A program made the position numbers and the translations under genes. A stretch of 64,000 bases of DNA, taken from the NCBI RefSeq assembly GCF_041504345.1, contig NZ_CP167894.1:310001-374000 (forward strand), in the 5' to 3' direction. Below the pieces are notes generated by a model. It was not told the origin of the DNA. It saw only the letters and a list, made by a program, of their open reading frames with translations, and searched no databases. The stretch is from Vibrio sp. BS-M-Sm-2. GTDB lineage: Bacteria > Pseudomonadota > Gammaproteobacteria > Enterobacterales > Vibrionaceae. Of this stretch, positions 9,081 through 17,854 are shown in pieces (position 1 is the first letter of the stretch; each line of letters begins with the position of its first letter).

Positions 9081-9830
9081 ATGTCTTCTAAACCAAACAG
9101 ACAACGCATCGAACATATAGAGTTAGTATTTGAAATTTACTCTCACATACCGACTCAACGAAAAGTTACAGTTAGTGAAATTCATGAACGATTAGCGAGT
9201 ACTGGGATTAAGCGTTCGAAACGTACCGTACAACGCTGCTTGAATATTCTGACGGATTACCTAGATATTGAAAAAGACGATAGAACCCTGCCCTATAGCT
9301 ATCATCGAAGATCCCAGCCCAATGTATTCATGGGCCCTAAAGAATCTGTACTTCTTGAGTTTGCTTTTGAGAGTTTAAAAGCAGCACTTCCTGAAAGTTA
9401 TCTACCAAGTATGCAAGGCGCATTTGCACCCTTTTTGCTAATGGACCACAACCAAGGTCCACGTATTGATATTCGATACACGTTAATAAATCAGAAAGAA
9501 AATTATGACGAAGCTCTTTTTGACAAGCTTTGTCTAGCAATCTATTACCAGCGTGAAATTCGCCTCCATCTCAACAGCGAACAAACACTCCAGTATGTCT
9601 GTCCGCTTGGGCTTGTGTTAGAGAGTGAAGCCCTTCAATTGATCTACCAATTCGAAAGCCATGTTTGCGCCATCCCTCTCAATCAAATTCAAGACATCTA
9701 CATCAGTACATTCGGGTTTACCTATCCAAAGGGATTTTCACTATCTGAGGTCATTACACCTAAACGAGAACCAACACTTATAGCCAAATGTTCAAACAAC
9801 CACACAAGGAATGATCATGCAAAATACTAA
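9081..9830 (+). CDS. WYL-domain helix-turn-helix transcriptional regulator
   Basis: The N-terminus (residues about 1-65) is a winged helix of the DeoR-like type (VTVSEIHERLASTGIKRSKRTVQRCLNIL), and the rest follows the WYL regulator plan, with YQREIRLHL and then the CPLGLVLESEALQLIYQF strand region where the WYL motif normally sits (here degenerate). WYL proteins often sense ligands and control phage-defence or island genes. At 249 residues it lacks the usual C-terminal extension. Its 3' end overlaps the start of the lipoprotein gene by 14 nt, which implies coupled expression. Confidence 0.75.
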   Translation: MSSKPNRQRIEHIELVFEIYSHIPTQRKVTVSEIHERLASTGIKRSKRTVQRCLNILTDYLDIEKDDRTLPYSYHRRSQPNVFMGPKESVLLEFAFESLKAALPESYLPSMQGAFAPFLLMDHNQGPRIDIRYTLINQKENYDEALFDKLCLAIYYQREIRLHLNSEQTLQYVCPLGLVLESEALQLIYQFESHVCAIPLNQIQDIYISTFGFTYPKGFSLSEVITPKREPTLIAKCSNNHTRNDHAKY

Positions 9831-11163
9831 CTTACTAAGAACAACTCTCGTCAGCTCTATCGCTTTCGCTCTGACAGCTTGCGGAGGGGGATCCAATAGC
9901 AATACCCCACCTAGCTACCAAACACGCTCAATATCAAGCATGAGTGTTGTTAATGATGGTTTTCAGACCTTTAAGCCTCGCGCTCACGATCTAACTGGTT
10001 ATCGAGCATACTCTAGAGCAGCCGCGTTCAATATGCCTTTAGATGACGGGCAAAGTGCTTACGTTTATGAGAACCCAGAAAATGGTGAAGTCAGCTCGAT
10101 TAGCTTTGAAGGCGATGATGCTGAGAGCGTTGTGACTCCGACTATCGATATGATCGTCGACCTCAATACCACCTATTCCGCAATCAACATGAGCAACGTC
10201 AGCGTCACCGTGGATGACGTGGTATACGAAGGCAGTTACACCCTCATACAGGACAAAAATACCGGTGATCTTTATCCATTGGTCGAGAGCGGCGTTCCTA
10301 TCTATAAGAAGGTCGAAGCTGAACATGAGGCTTGGGTCACCAACACACGCTTTTCCCACAACGGAGATAGCACGCGTATTTACTTAAGGCACAGTAATGA
10401 ACTCAGCCTTCATAAAGCCGAACTTGTTGATGGGACGTTTACCATTTCTAAAGTCTTTGATGATTACTTCAGAAATAACGTCATTCTATCAACTGGTGAT
10501 ATTGTCACTGTTCCTTGGAGTGGCGATAGCTTAACGTGGCTAGAGCCAGACGGTACCGAGCACAACTTTAGTTACGATACGTCACTGTTGTCTGTTCCAT
10601 TTCTATACGCAGATAAACTATATGCAATTCGAGATTCCGATGATGCACTTATAGAGCTTACATTAAATGGAACTACCTTAGACCAAACCGATGCTCTATG
10701 GACCACCAATGGATACAGGCCATCCTCTATGAGTGTGGTCCGTGGTGACTATAAAATGCATTCAGATTGCTCTGTATATCAGTTCGATGACACAACCAAA
10801 ACTATTACACAACTCGAACCCTCTAAAGCGCTTAGTGGCCACGTAGCCAATGCAGGCCAAACCTCACTGTACTGCATGTACTCAAGTGCAGATGATAATA
10901 GTGCGCAGCCTAACTTCATGCGTTTTGATATCAGTAAGGCTGAACTTAACCAACCCGCTACAACGACAATCAATGCTTCTAGTGGTACTAAACTTGATGC
11001 CAATGAACGAATGGCCGTCGTCAGTGATAATGAACTGATGTTCTATCAATACCCAAGTGGAATCTTTACTGAGTACTACATCAACTTTGACGCTGGTACT
11101 ACAGTTGAAAAAGAAGTGAGTTCAATAACGGCTATTAAAATGCAAACCGTCACTCAAAACTAA
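9817..11163 (+). CDS. Secreted lipoprotein of unknown function
   Basis: The ATG at 9817 is preferred over the one at 9811 because AAGGA lies six bases before it. The product (448 residues) starts with a lipoprotein signal: a hydrophobic core ending in LTAC, then GGG and a polar Ser/Asn linker. The rest is beta-rich with repeated short acidic loops and aromatic strand ends, possibly a propeller-like domain, though I cannot assign a family. It should be acylated and held at the outer or inner membrane. The only partner suggested by context is the overlapping WYL regulator. A strong terminator follows. Confidence 0.7.
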   Translation: MQNTNLLRTTLVSSIAFALTACGGGSNSNTPPSYQTRSISSMSVVNDGFQTFKPRAHDLTGYRAYSRAAAFNMPLDDGQSAYVYENPENGEVSSISFEGDDAESVVTPTIDMIVDLNTTYSAINMSNVSVTVDDVVYEGSYTLIQDKNTGDLYPLVESGVPIYKKVEAEHEAWVTNTRFSHNGDSTRIYLRHSNELSLHKAELVDGTFTISKVFDDYFRNNVILSTGDIVTVPWSGDSLTWLEPDGTEHNFSYDTSLLSVPFLYADKLYAIRDSDDALIELTLNGTTLDQTDALWTTNGYRPSSMSVVRGDYKMHSDCSVYQFDDTTKTITQLEPSKALSGHVANAGQTSLYCMYSSADDNSAQPNFMRFDISKAELNQPATTTINASSGTKLDANERMAVVSDNELMFYQYPSGIFTEYYINFDAGTTVEKEVSSITAIKMQTVTQN

Positions 11164-11181
11164 TTGTTTATAAGGATTAAT

Positions 11182-11209
11182 GAGGGCGATGGTTTGCCCT
11201 CTTTTTTTT
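11182..11209 (+). terminator. Rho-independent terminator after the lipoprotein gene
   Basis: GAGGGC pairs with GCCCTC across an 8-nt loop and is followed by eight T residues. It ends the WYL-lipoprotein transcript and abuts the 3' end of the convergent Gp2-like gene. Confidence 0.9.
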
Positions 11210-11842
11210 AAGTTCGAGAGCACCCAAAACTTCGTGATCTATTCCCATATTGCTTGGTCTCAACCTTAGCCAAATAGCTGACCCGTTTAAACAGGTTATC
11301 CACCTGTTGGTTGAATTTATCTGAGTTTTGCTCTAACCAATAGGTAGGGTTGTCTGGGAAGTGAACTAAGGTATCACCTTCATTGGCTTTGATATCCAAC
11401 GCTCGACACCACGCCTTCTTTATCATGTCTGATAAATTGCCTTTTTGATCAAACCTTCCAAGAGAGTGGTAGACGTCTTTATTCAATAACAAGACAAGGT
11501 GGTAATGGTGACTCAATGACGTGCTTCTTTCTTTACACCAAGCATATCGAACCTTACAACTACGAGCCGTTTGACCTCTCCTTTTTTTCGACTGAGATCA
11601 GCTTGAATTTGAGCATCCAGCGAAGCGATAAAGTTCTTTATGACACTAGAGTCATCAAACAATAAAGACTTAGCTAAACGCAAGTCTACTCTAATGGCTG
11701 TCGTTCGAGGATATTGTGTAACGGCTTTATCAATCGTCTCATACACCTTATCAAGATAGCTACTAACTAAACCGCCTTTTAGCTTTAAGATTGGCAATCC
11801 ATTGAATGTATCATTGGTCGTTATTTTAAATTTTTTCATCAT
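11208..11842 (-). pseudogene. Inovirus Gp2-like (YagK/YfjJ) protein, frameshifted
   Basis: Two overlapping frames together make one family member. The first (11842 down to 11513, 109 residues) carries the N-terminal part ending KRLVVVRFDML; the second (11516 down to 11208, 102 residues, from a TTG) carries the diagnostic HHYHLVLLLNKD, KAWCRALD, VHFPDNPTYWL, then LAKVETKQYG and FGCSR. The break is at 11513-11516, where a one-base loss puts CAT-TGA in place of a His codon leading into SHHYH. Intact relatives of about 200 residues are common in islands and satellite-like elements, where they are thought to be replication-related. As written it is a broken gene. Confidence 0.75.
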
Positions 11843-12131
11843 TATACCTTTGGGGTGAATGTCTCTGGTATAAGATGATTGGGAGTGGTTATTTAATGAG
11901 GTAAGTATCTTTATTGAATTGTGTTTGGTAAGGGTAAGTTGATAAATGATATATACGCAATATTACCATACCGCAATAACGAGATCAGCACATGCCCCTG
12001 TCGAACCATTGCATTCTAAGTTTAACCAAACGCAAATGATGTCAACGTGACAGTTCAATCAATTTTGAGTAATAAACACTAGATTCAAGCAATTGAGGCT
12101 ACTCTGAAATTAAGTACTAAGCGGTCATGCA
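11843..12131. other. AT-rich intergenic region, no gene seen
   Basis: This stretch holds the presumed promoter of the Gp2-like gene and the 3' trailer of the winged-helix gene. I see no ORF with a ribosome binding site, no tRNA-like fold and no clear terminator. Confidence 0.4.
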
Positions 12132-13608
12132 TTAACCTTCGCCAAAATAGATATAGGTATGCTCCTTTATAAATAGATTCTCACAATCCAAATCAAGTAA
12201 ACGCCCGCTTCGAAGAGTTGGACTATCATGAAATTTGGAACTGGCGATATTTAAGTCGTAATAGGTGCCATCAACAACATATGACGCTGAAATATTACAG
12301 GAAGGATACTTCCCCTTTCTCGGTGCGTAGTGTTGAAAATCATGCATCAAGAAGTTGACCATGTTCAGACGAGCACCTTGGGAACAATGCCCTCGAATCA
12401 CTTTTGCCAACGACATTGCTAACCCTGAAGAAAGAGAGAGCAAACTATTCTTCCAAAATGTATGCACGTCTTTTAATAACACAGAATCATTTGGCTCCTT
12501 GAGGTACTTCTGAGTAAATATCGAACCTTCTTGAACAACTTGCTGAACTTCGGAATCATCCTCCAGTAACTTATCGAGCTTATCGAACGTTTCACTGGTC
12601 AATGCTTGCCAATGGTTCATCAGTATCAAAGCCGTCAAAACTTCTAATTTGGCCAAGATGCCTAAAGTAAGCCCATCCACTCTGAAAAAGGGATCGCACG
12701 CTAGTCGCGACAGATCAAACTCATCAACGAAATCTGCCTCAGTTATAAGTTTAGATTTCGTATTTTCAAGCCTCTTATCAAGGTTGATCTTTTTACCTAT
12801 CAAAAAAGAGAGCTTGAAGGGCAGTTCAAAATCAAATTCATATTTCAGAGAGCACTCTTTTGCTGTTTGATAGATCAGGTAGCATTCAGGCGTCTCATAT
12901 ATTAAGCCATTCACGTTTTTTATTGCTTCCTTGTTAGGTATTGCTCTCCTTGCATTTTCACTTTCTTGCGACGAGAAAAAGCCTAAATCAACCTGATATC
13001 GCTTGCCAAACTTGCCGAAGTAGATCGGACACACACCTCCACCAGCCTCTCTTTTGATAAACCCTATTTTGCGCAGTGTTGCTAATTGAGATTTCAAACG
13101 ACTCTGATTAATCCCCCCATTAAACGTCGAATCTTACTTTCTGATAGCAGCTCTTCATTTCCAGTGGTGGATGACTGAATAAAGCCCAATTCATTTGCAT
13201 GGAAGATAAATATCCCGATCAAAAGAAGGTTTGAGGGCCTAAGTTTGAGGTTTTTTCCTTTTAGAACTGTTTGAACTTTTGGTGAAAAAGCCTCAAAAAA
13301 TGCTTCATGAATAGATAGAAAGCCCCCTCTTTCAATGAGTCTAAATAGATTGAATCAAAAATGAATTCGTGCTTCCCGTGCTTTGTTTTTTTCACTTCCC
13401 CTAAGTGATGATATTGAAGATAAACAAGCAATTCAGAAACGACTTTATGAGAGACGCCGAAACTTTCACGTAGATGTGAAACCGACATATCTGCCAACAC
13501 GTTTCTCTTGTTAATTTGCTCGCAAATTATCGCTAAAAATAAGTATCTTCCCTCAGGAGAAATATGCTTCATCTCAGATAAAAACTTAACAACAGCCATC
13601 AGACACAA
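12132..13608 (-). pseudogene. Winged-helix protein broken by two one-base frameshifts
   Basis: Three frames read as one protein of about 490 residues. Frame one (13608-13261) has an N-terminal winged helix (LRESFGVSHKVVSELLVYL). Just after the G5 run near 13331-13335, another frame continues naturally (FLSIHEAFFEAFSPK, then LKLRPSNLLLIGIF and NEELLSESKIRRLMGG). After the G6 run near 13135 a third frame takes over (INQSRLKSQLATLRKIGFIKRE) and runs to 12132. Adding one G at each run would restore a single frame. The second helix-turn-helix and the rest of the protein are not from a family I know. A DNA-binding regulator or replication initiator of the island is possible. Both breaks at G runs suggest sequencing indels, slippage or decay. 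Confidence 0.65.
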
Positions 13609-13774
13609 CCCTAGATACCACTATATAAACCCTATTTGCGCGTAATAATAGAAAAACTGTACAAACTTTAAAACCACCTTAATCACAAATATAAAACGTA
13701 TTTAAAATAAAGTTTTAAAATTAAACACGAAACATTTACTATCATTTGAGAGTGGATAATAGGTGTATTATTTT

Positions 13775-14389
13775 ATGGATGAAAAATCGCTAAAAAGTAG
13801 AATGAGTTGGTTCAAGTCAGACAACCTAGAAATGGCAACGTGGTTAAAAAGCTATGCTAAAAGACAGACATGGATAGAAGAAATAGCAAAAAAAAATCGC
13901 ACTAAAGACATCCAAACCGATGAACACTTTGCTCAAAACTTCATCGATAATTGGACCTGTAAAAGCTATATTAGTGACAAAGACAAGCACAAGGTGAACC
14001 TGTTAAGAAGTGCATGGCGTAGTCATTCAAAGCGTGAAAAAACGTCAACATTTTTACTATCCCCAAATGCAAAAAAGTGCCTCAACTTCCTATCTAAACG
14101 GCTGAAAGTATCTAAAACATACGTAGTGAATGAAACGCTTGTGGCTGCCGTTAACCTAATAAAAAAGAACAAAAACAAGAAATTCGAGGCCAACCTTTTG
14201 CTTCCAAAACTGGAACGAGAAGAGCACGCGATTGATTCACTATTAGAAGAACTGTTGGATATTGAGGAGCTGAAAAAAGAGATAAAAGAATTGAAGGCGA
14301 AGAATGCAACCTTACAAAAGTCATTGAACGACAGGGACGCAAGACTACGTATCAAAAGGTTGGTAGGACGGCAAAGACCTTATAAATAG
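13775..14389 (+). CDS. Basic DNA-binding-like protein with MatP-like layout
   Basis: About 204 residues from the ATG at 13775 (AGGTG ten bases upstream; a GTG at 13763 is in frame). It is Lys-rich. The order of parts resembles the chromosome-organising protein MatP: a helical block ending FIDNW and LLRSAWRSHSKR, then a ribbon-helix-helix-like stretch (STFLLSPNAKKCLNFLSKRL, KVSKTYVVNETLVAAV), then a C-terminal coiled coil (EELKKEIKELKAKNATLQKSL). MatP binds matS sites and tetramerises through its coiled coil. The similarity is in architecture, seen by eye, and I cannot show homology. It is divergent from the broken winged-helix gene across an A+T-rich promoter region and precedes the integrase module. 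Confidence 0.55.
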   Translation: MDEKSLKSRMSWFKSDNLEMATWLKSYAKRQTWIEEIAKKNRTKDIQTDEHFAQNFIDNWTCKSYISDKDKHKVNLLRSAWRSHSKREKTSTFLLSPNAKKCLNFLSKRLKVSKTYVVNETLVAAVNLIKKNKNKKFEANLLLPKLEREEHAIDSLLEELLDIEELKKEIKELKAKNATLQKSLNDRDARLRIKRLVGRQRPYK

Positions 14390-14541
14390 TTTATTGTAAC
14401 TGCTATTCGTTACCACTATGCGAGCAATTTCCTTCTCCGGCATCACGTTTTCAGCAATTGATAAATTAAGTAATTATCAATTAGGTGGCAATACAACTGA
14501 TATGTAGCGGAGAGTGACAACCTTCTCCGCCACATAACTTG

Positions 14542-14733
14542 TTACCTGTGAGCAACCCTATCAAGAATCCAGTCTTGAACCTCACTTTCGACCCATGCGA
14601 CGGCCCTATCTCCAATTGGCACCTGTGATGGAAACTGCTGTTTTTCTATAGAGCGATACATTCCCGACCTTGATAAGCCAGTCATTACTAGCACTTCATT
14701 GAGACGAATTAAGCGAGTGGTTACGTTTGGCAT
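14542..14733 (-). CDS. AlpA-family regulator/excisionase (second copy, integrase-linked)
   Basis: The 63-residue product has the AlpA helix-turn-helix pattern RLIRLNEVLVMTGLSRSGMYR followed by FPSQVPIGDRAVAWVESEV and QDWI. It matches the first copy at 6342-6527 in layout, but the two are clearly diverged, so they were likely acquired separately. It lies beside the integrase, the usual place of a recombination directionality factor, and is the best candidate for this island's excisionase. An imperfect inverted repeat (GCGGAGA facing TCTCCGC, near 14507-14530) sits just after its stop. Confidence 0.85.
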   Translation of the reverse strand: MPNVTTRLIRLNEVLVMTGLSRSGMYRSIEKQQFPSQVPIGDRAVAWVESEVQDWILDRVAHR

Positions 14734-14912
14734 ATTGACACCTTACAAGTGAGTGGACTTCACTTAAATGACATATGTCTGAAATTATTTAGGTTATATG
14801 CATAACAGAAAAACCGTACCCTTTGCCAATGCCCTGTCCGACTTCTAAATTCAGTGAAGGATACTTATTACACCGTAACATACGTTTACTGAAATCAAAT
14901 TACATATACCTA

Positions 14913-16154
14913 TTAACCCACAACCTTCAGGCTCTTTTTACCACTCATCGACAAGCTTCCCTTTGCAGCCCCTTCAATATGATCACTCCACCACGCCATG
15001 AGAACTTTACGACGCTCAAGGTAATCAGTACGGTTGTATGCGCTTCTTACCTTATCTCTATCTACATGAGAAAGTGCAGCTTCAATAATGTCTGGGTCAA
15101 AGTTCTGTTCATTTAGAGTGGTACTAGCTAATGCGCGTAAACCGTGAGAAGTTTGCCTGCCCTTCATGCCCATTCTTACTAATGCTTTATTTGCTGTCTC
15201 TTTGTTGATGTGATTTTTGTTACTTTTGTCTGCAGGGAAAAGGTATTCACTATCACCTGTGATGAAATCAATAGTTTCTAATAGATCTAGAGTTTGTTTT
15301 GTTAAAGGGACAGTATGTACTCTCCCCTTTTTCATTCTTTCAGCAGGAATAACCCAAAGCATCTTTTCTCTGTCAATTTCATCCCAACGTGCCCCAGCAG
15401 TTTCAGCAGGCCTTGTCATGGTATGAAGTTGCCATTCTAGCAAGCAGCGAGTGATAGGTTTAATGGATGCGTAGTTGATTGTTTTGAGGAGCTCTGGAAG
15501 CTCGTCTGGGGCTAACGAAGCTTGGTTGGTTACCTTGGCGGTTTCAAAAGCTTTACCAATGCCTGCTAGCTTGTTGTGCTCAATCACACCCGTATTTACT
15601 GCAAAGGTCATTATCTCATTGAGGTTACGACACAAACGCCCTACTGTTTCTAATTTACCTTGATTCGCAATGGGTTTAATTGTTTTGATCGCTTGTGGTG
15701 CCGTAATGTCACCAAGAGGAAACTTACCAAGATCAGGCAAGAGGTACTTCTCAATTCGTTGCTTTAGCTTCTTAGCAGTTTGCTCTTTGACGCTTGTTTT
15801 CTTCACTTCAATCCAGTCATCAAACACCGACTGTAACGTATTCGCCAATTCTAACTGTTTTTCTCGAAGAGTAGTGTCACGGTGCTCTTTAGGGTCAATA
15901 CCATCAGCAAGTAGTTCTCTAGCTTCAATAGCTTTGGTTCGAGCTTTAGCTAGTGAGACGTCAGGGTACTTGCCTAAGGCTAGGTTCAAGCGCTTTCGTG
16001 AAATGGGATGATAATAAGAAAAACGCCATAGCTTTGTTCCTATAGGCTTAATCTTCAATGATAATCCATCACCGTCACCTAAATTATATTCTTTCTCTTT
16101 AGGCTTTGCTTGTTTGATTTGAGTAGCCGTTAAAGGCTGTACCTTTTTCGCCAT
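14913..16154 (-). CDS. P4-type tyrosine site-specific integrase
   Basis: A full-length 413-residue tyrosine recombinase. The N-terminus has the DUF4102 arm-binding domain (LTATQIKQAKP, GDGDGLSLKIKP, ALGKYPDVSLAKAR). The core-binding domain spans about 100-200, and the catalytic domain carries Arg248 (TMTRPAE), His337-x-x-Arg340 (HGLR), His363 (LSHVD) and Tyr373 (SAYNR). Such integrases insert islands into tRNA 3' ends. Its start is about 190 nt from the 3' end of tRNA-Val(GAC), in the same orientation, the classic tRNA-integrase arrangement. It appears intact, so the element may still recombine. Confidence 0.95.
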   Translation of the reverse strand: MAKKVQPLTATQIKQAKPKEKEYNLGDGDGLSLKIKPIGTKLWRFSYYHPISRKRLNLALGKYPDVSLAKARTKAIEARELLADGIDPKEHRDTTLREKQLELANTLQSVFDDWIEVKKTSVKEQTAKKLKQRIEKYLLPDLGKFPLGDITAPQAIKTIKPIANQGKLETVGRLCRNLNEIMTFAVNTGVIEHNKLAGIGKAFETAKVTNQASLAPDELPELLKTINYASIKPITRCLLEWQLHTMTRPAETAGARWDEIDREKMLWVIPAERMKKGRVHTVPLTKQTLDLLETIDFITGDSEYLFPADKSNKNHINKETANKALVRMGMKGRQTSHGLRALASTTLNEQNFDPDIIEAALSHVDRDKVRSAYNRTDYLERRKVLMAWWSDHIEGAAKGSLSMSGKKSLKVVG

Positions 16155-16304
16155 CGTAACCCCCTGAAGTAACCTCGAAATTGCTTAGATCTTAAAAGAC
16201 TACTTCAGAGATTACTTTAAACGGTGGATTTTACAACACATCATGGGATCTCTTGGGACCAAAAAATAGCTAAGAGCCTGATAAAACAAGGAATTACAGG
16301 CACA

Positions 16305-16335
16305 AAAAAGCCCACACTAGGTGGGCTCTTTTGTA
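16305..16335 (-). terminator. Terminator between tRNA-Val and integrase
   Basis: AGCCCAC pairs with GTGGGCT around a short loop. On the minus strand it is followed by a T6 run, so it ends the tRNA transcript. Because it lies inside the island side of the tRNA end, the element seems to bring its own terminator. Confidence 0.8.
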
Positions 16336-16340
16336 TAATG

Positions 16341-16417
16341 TGGTGCCCGCTACTGGACTCGAACCAGTGACACCTTGCATGTCATGCAAGTACTCTAACC
16401 AACTGAGCTAAGCGGGC
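16341..16417 (-). tRNA. tRNA-Val(GAC), island attachment site
   Basis: The 77-nt cloverleaf with encoded CCA is complete: acceptor GCCCGCT pairs with AGCGGGC, the anticodon stem CTTGC/GCAAG encloses ATGACAT with anticodon GAC (valine), and the T loop is GGTTCGAGTCC. Its 3' end faces the integrase, so the attachment core should be the T-arm and acceptor region (16341-16365). I found no second copy of that sequence in bases 1-16,000, so the other end of the island is outside the window. Confidence 0.9.
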
Positions 16418-16487
16418 GATGTTCTAATTTCTTATTACTAGCATTGTGACAAACTCAATAGTTATGCAATAAAAACTAAAGAAGGAA

Positions 16488-16564
16488 TGGTGCGTCCGAG
16501 TGAACTCGAATCACCGACCCCCGCCATGTCAAGGCGGTACTCTAACCAACTGAGCTACGGACGC
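16488..16564 (-). tRNA. tRNA-Val(GAC), second copy
   Basis: A 77-nt cloverleaf with encoded CCA; acceptor GCGTCCG pairs with CGGACGC. The anticodon stem CCGCC/GGCGG encloses TTGACAT, anticodon GAC. It is very close to E. coli valW. It lies 70 nt upstream of the other tRNA-Val on the same strand, and the two are probably cotranscribed. The body sequences differ strongly although the anticodon is the same. Confidence 0.93.
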
Positions 16565-16732
16565 ATTCCTTTAGAACGAGGAAGATATTAACGACTGATT
16601 TATTGCGGCGCAAGTAGAAATTACACTTGAATCAACCGTTTGCTCTTATTCGCACCAATACGTTGAATTTTTAGACGTGAAACGCAAATAAAGTTGAGTT
16701 ACATCACACTAAGTATTGAGTGTTACTTTACG

Positions 16733-17395
16733 TTATTCCTCATTTACATCGAACACGACGTTGTAATTCTCGGTATACGTACAGTTAGGCTGGCGGCTAC
16801 AAGTGAAGAATCGTCGACCTTTGTAATCGCCTTGGCTTGCCAGTTTGATGATCATCGGGCTGCCACATTTCTTACAGAATCGAACTTCTTTTGATGGCTC
16901 GATCAAATCGATGTGGGCTGCCAGTAGCCTCTTCAAACGGCTCACTTGATAGCTGTGTTTAATAGATGCACCAATCAGTGGCAAGCCTGCTGATTTACAA
17001 ACGTGAATCAGTAGCTTTTCGCGGTCGACTTTCCCTTTATTGAGCTCTTTACCGTTATCGAGTTCGATGATCACACGGGGTTCTAACGTTCGTGGGTCGC
17101 AGACGACAAAATCAAAGTAACTACGTGAGATCTTGTTGTTGGCGATAAACCAATTCTTCTTGTTATTCGTCTTAGCTGGAACAAGCACGTTCGACATGCT
17201 GACTTTAGCAAACACTTCCCCATGGTTACCCACAGCAGATTTTAGCGCATTATAGAATGTCGCCTGTTGCGCCGACATCAACGCCCCTTTCTTCTGGTAA
17301 GCATGGTCTTTGGTGTCATCGTGTTTCACTACATACTTTTGAATAAAGTAAAAGAACACTACCAGAACAATCACAACGATAAAGATATTAGTCAT
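16733..17395 (-). CDS. Membrane-anchored DUF2726 protein with topoisomerase-type zinc ribbon
   Basis: About 220 residues. An N-terminal membrane helix (about 4-22, IFIVVIVLVVFFYFI) is followed by a DUF2726 domain, a nuclease-like fold: FYNALKSAV, then YFDFVVCDPRTLEPRVIIELD and a later Lys/Asp pair, then a C-terminal zinc ribbon of the topoisomerase I type (CKKCGSPM, then FFTCSRQPNC). This suggests a membrane-tethered nucleic-acid-binding or nuclease protein. Such genes are widespread in Vibrio, with no known substrate. The ATG at 17395 is preferred over the codon at 17407. It sits just outside the tRNA pair and is likely core genome. Confidence 0.8.
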   Translation of the reverse strand: MTNIFIVVIVLVVFFYFIQKYVVKHDDTKDHAYQKKGALMSAQQATFYNALKSAVGNHGEVFAKVSMSNVLVPAKTNNKKNWFIANNKISRSYFDFVVCDPRTLEPRVIIELDNGKELNKGKVDREKLLIHVCKSAGLPLIGASIKHSYQVSRLKRLLAAHIDLIEPSKEVRFCKKCGSPMIIKLASQGDYKGRRFFTCSRQPNCTYTENYNVVFDVNEE

Positions 17396-17559
17396 TTTCC
17401 AACACAATTAAGTCTGTATAGGGATTAAGAGAGTGGCTAGCGTATGTAGAAATACACCACCTGGCAAGCAAAAGAGCGAGAGTTACCAACCAAAATCACG
17501 ACCTTTGAGCGCTGTAATCACCGAGAGCTCGCTCCCGCGCTAGACACATCTCTCCTATT

Positions 17560-17578
17560 TTGATGATCAAATCATCAA
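17560..17578. promoter_or_regulatory. Inverted repeat TTGATGAT/ATCATCAA
   Basis: Perfect 8-bp arms with a CAA spacer lie 12 nt upstream of the FNR-like box and share its TTGAT half-site. It could be a second, weaker FNR-type site or part of a compound operator for the 61-residue gene. Confidence 0.5.
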
Positions 17579-17590
17579 TTACACTCTAGA

Positions 17591-17604
17591 TTGATTTAGA
17601 TCAA
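17591..17604 (+). promoter_or_regulatory. Perfect FNR-type box
   Basis: TTGATTTAGATCAA matches the FNR consensus TTGAT-N4-ATCAA at every position. It lies about 65 nt before the ATG of the 61-residue gene, a sensible place for activation under low oxygen. Confidence 0.75.
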
Positions 17605-17668
17605 TTTACTTGAATTTGTGATCAACTAGTCTAAAAAACGTTAGGCAAATGTTAATAAGGAAGTTGAT

Positions 17669-17854
17669 ATGGAACTTAAACAAGACCCAAGATGTTATAC
17701 CGACGTATGTGTTGATGGCAAATGGTTCCACTATGACCACTGCGGAACTCGAGCTTACATGTTAAAAGGTGGCGCTTCCGCTGTGATTGAACTAGCAAGA
17801 GAACCTTCTACAGAAGGCGAACTGGTTGAAATGCTTCAAGGTGTCGCTAAATAA
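17669..17854 (+). CDS. Small Cys/His-containing protein under an FNR-type box
   Basis: A 61-residue protein with AAGGAAG eight bases before the ATG. It carries three cysteines and two histidines in its first half (RCYTDVCVDG, then FHYDHCGTRAY), a plausible metal or cofactor site, and a short helical acidic tail. It reads like a conserved vibrio orphan. With the perfect FNR box upstream it is probably induced when oxygen is low; that is inference from the operator. No neighbour shares its transcript: the next gene is convergent. Confidence 0.7.
   Translation: MELKQDPRCYTDVCVDGKWFHYDHCGTRAYMLKGGASAVIELAREPSTEGELVEMLQGVAK

Noticed and set aside
10039..10359. Minus-strand ORF inside the lipoprotein gene
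   Set aside because: Antisense shadow of a signal-peptide-bearing gene with no start signals of its own.
1..16000. Second attachment repeat for the island within the window
   Set aside because: I looked for the tRNA 3' end sequence (ACTGGTTCGAGTCCAGTAGC) and found no second copy, so the boundary is outside.
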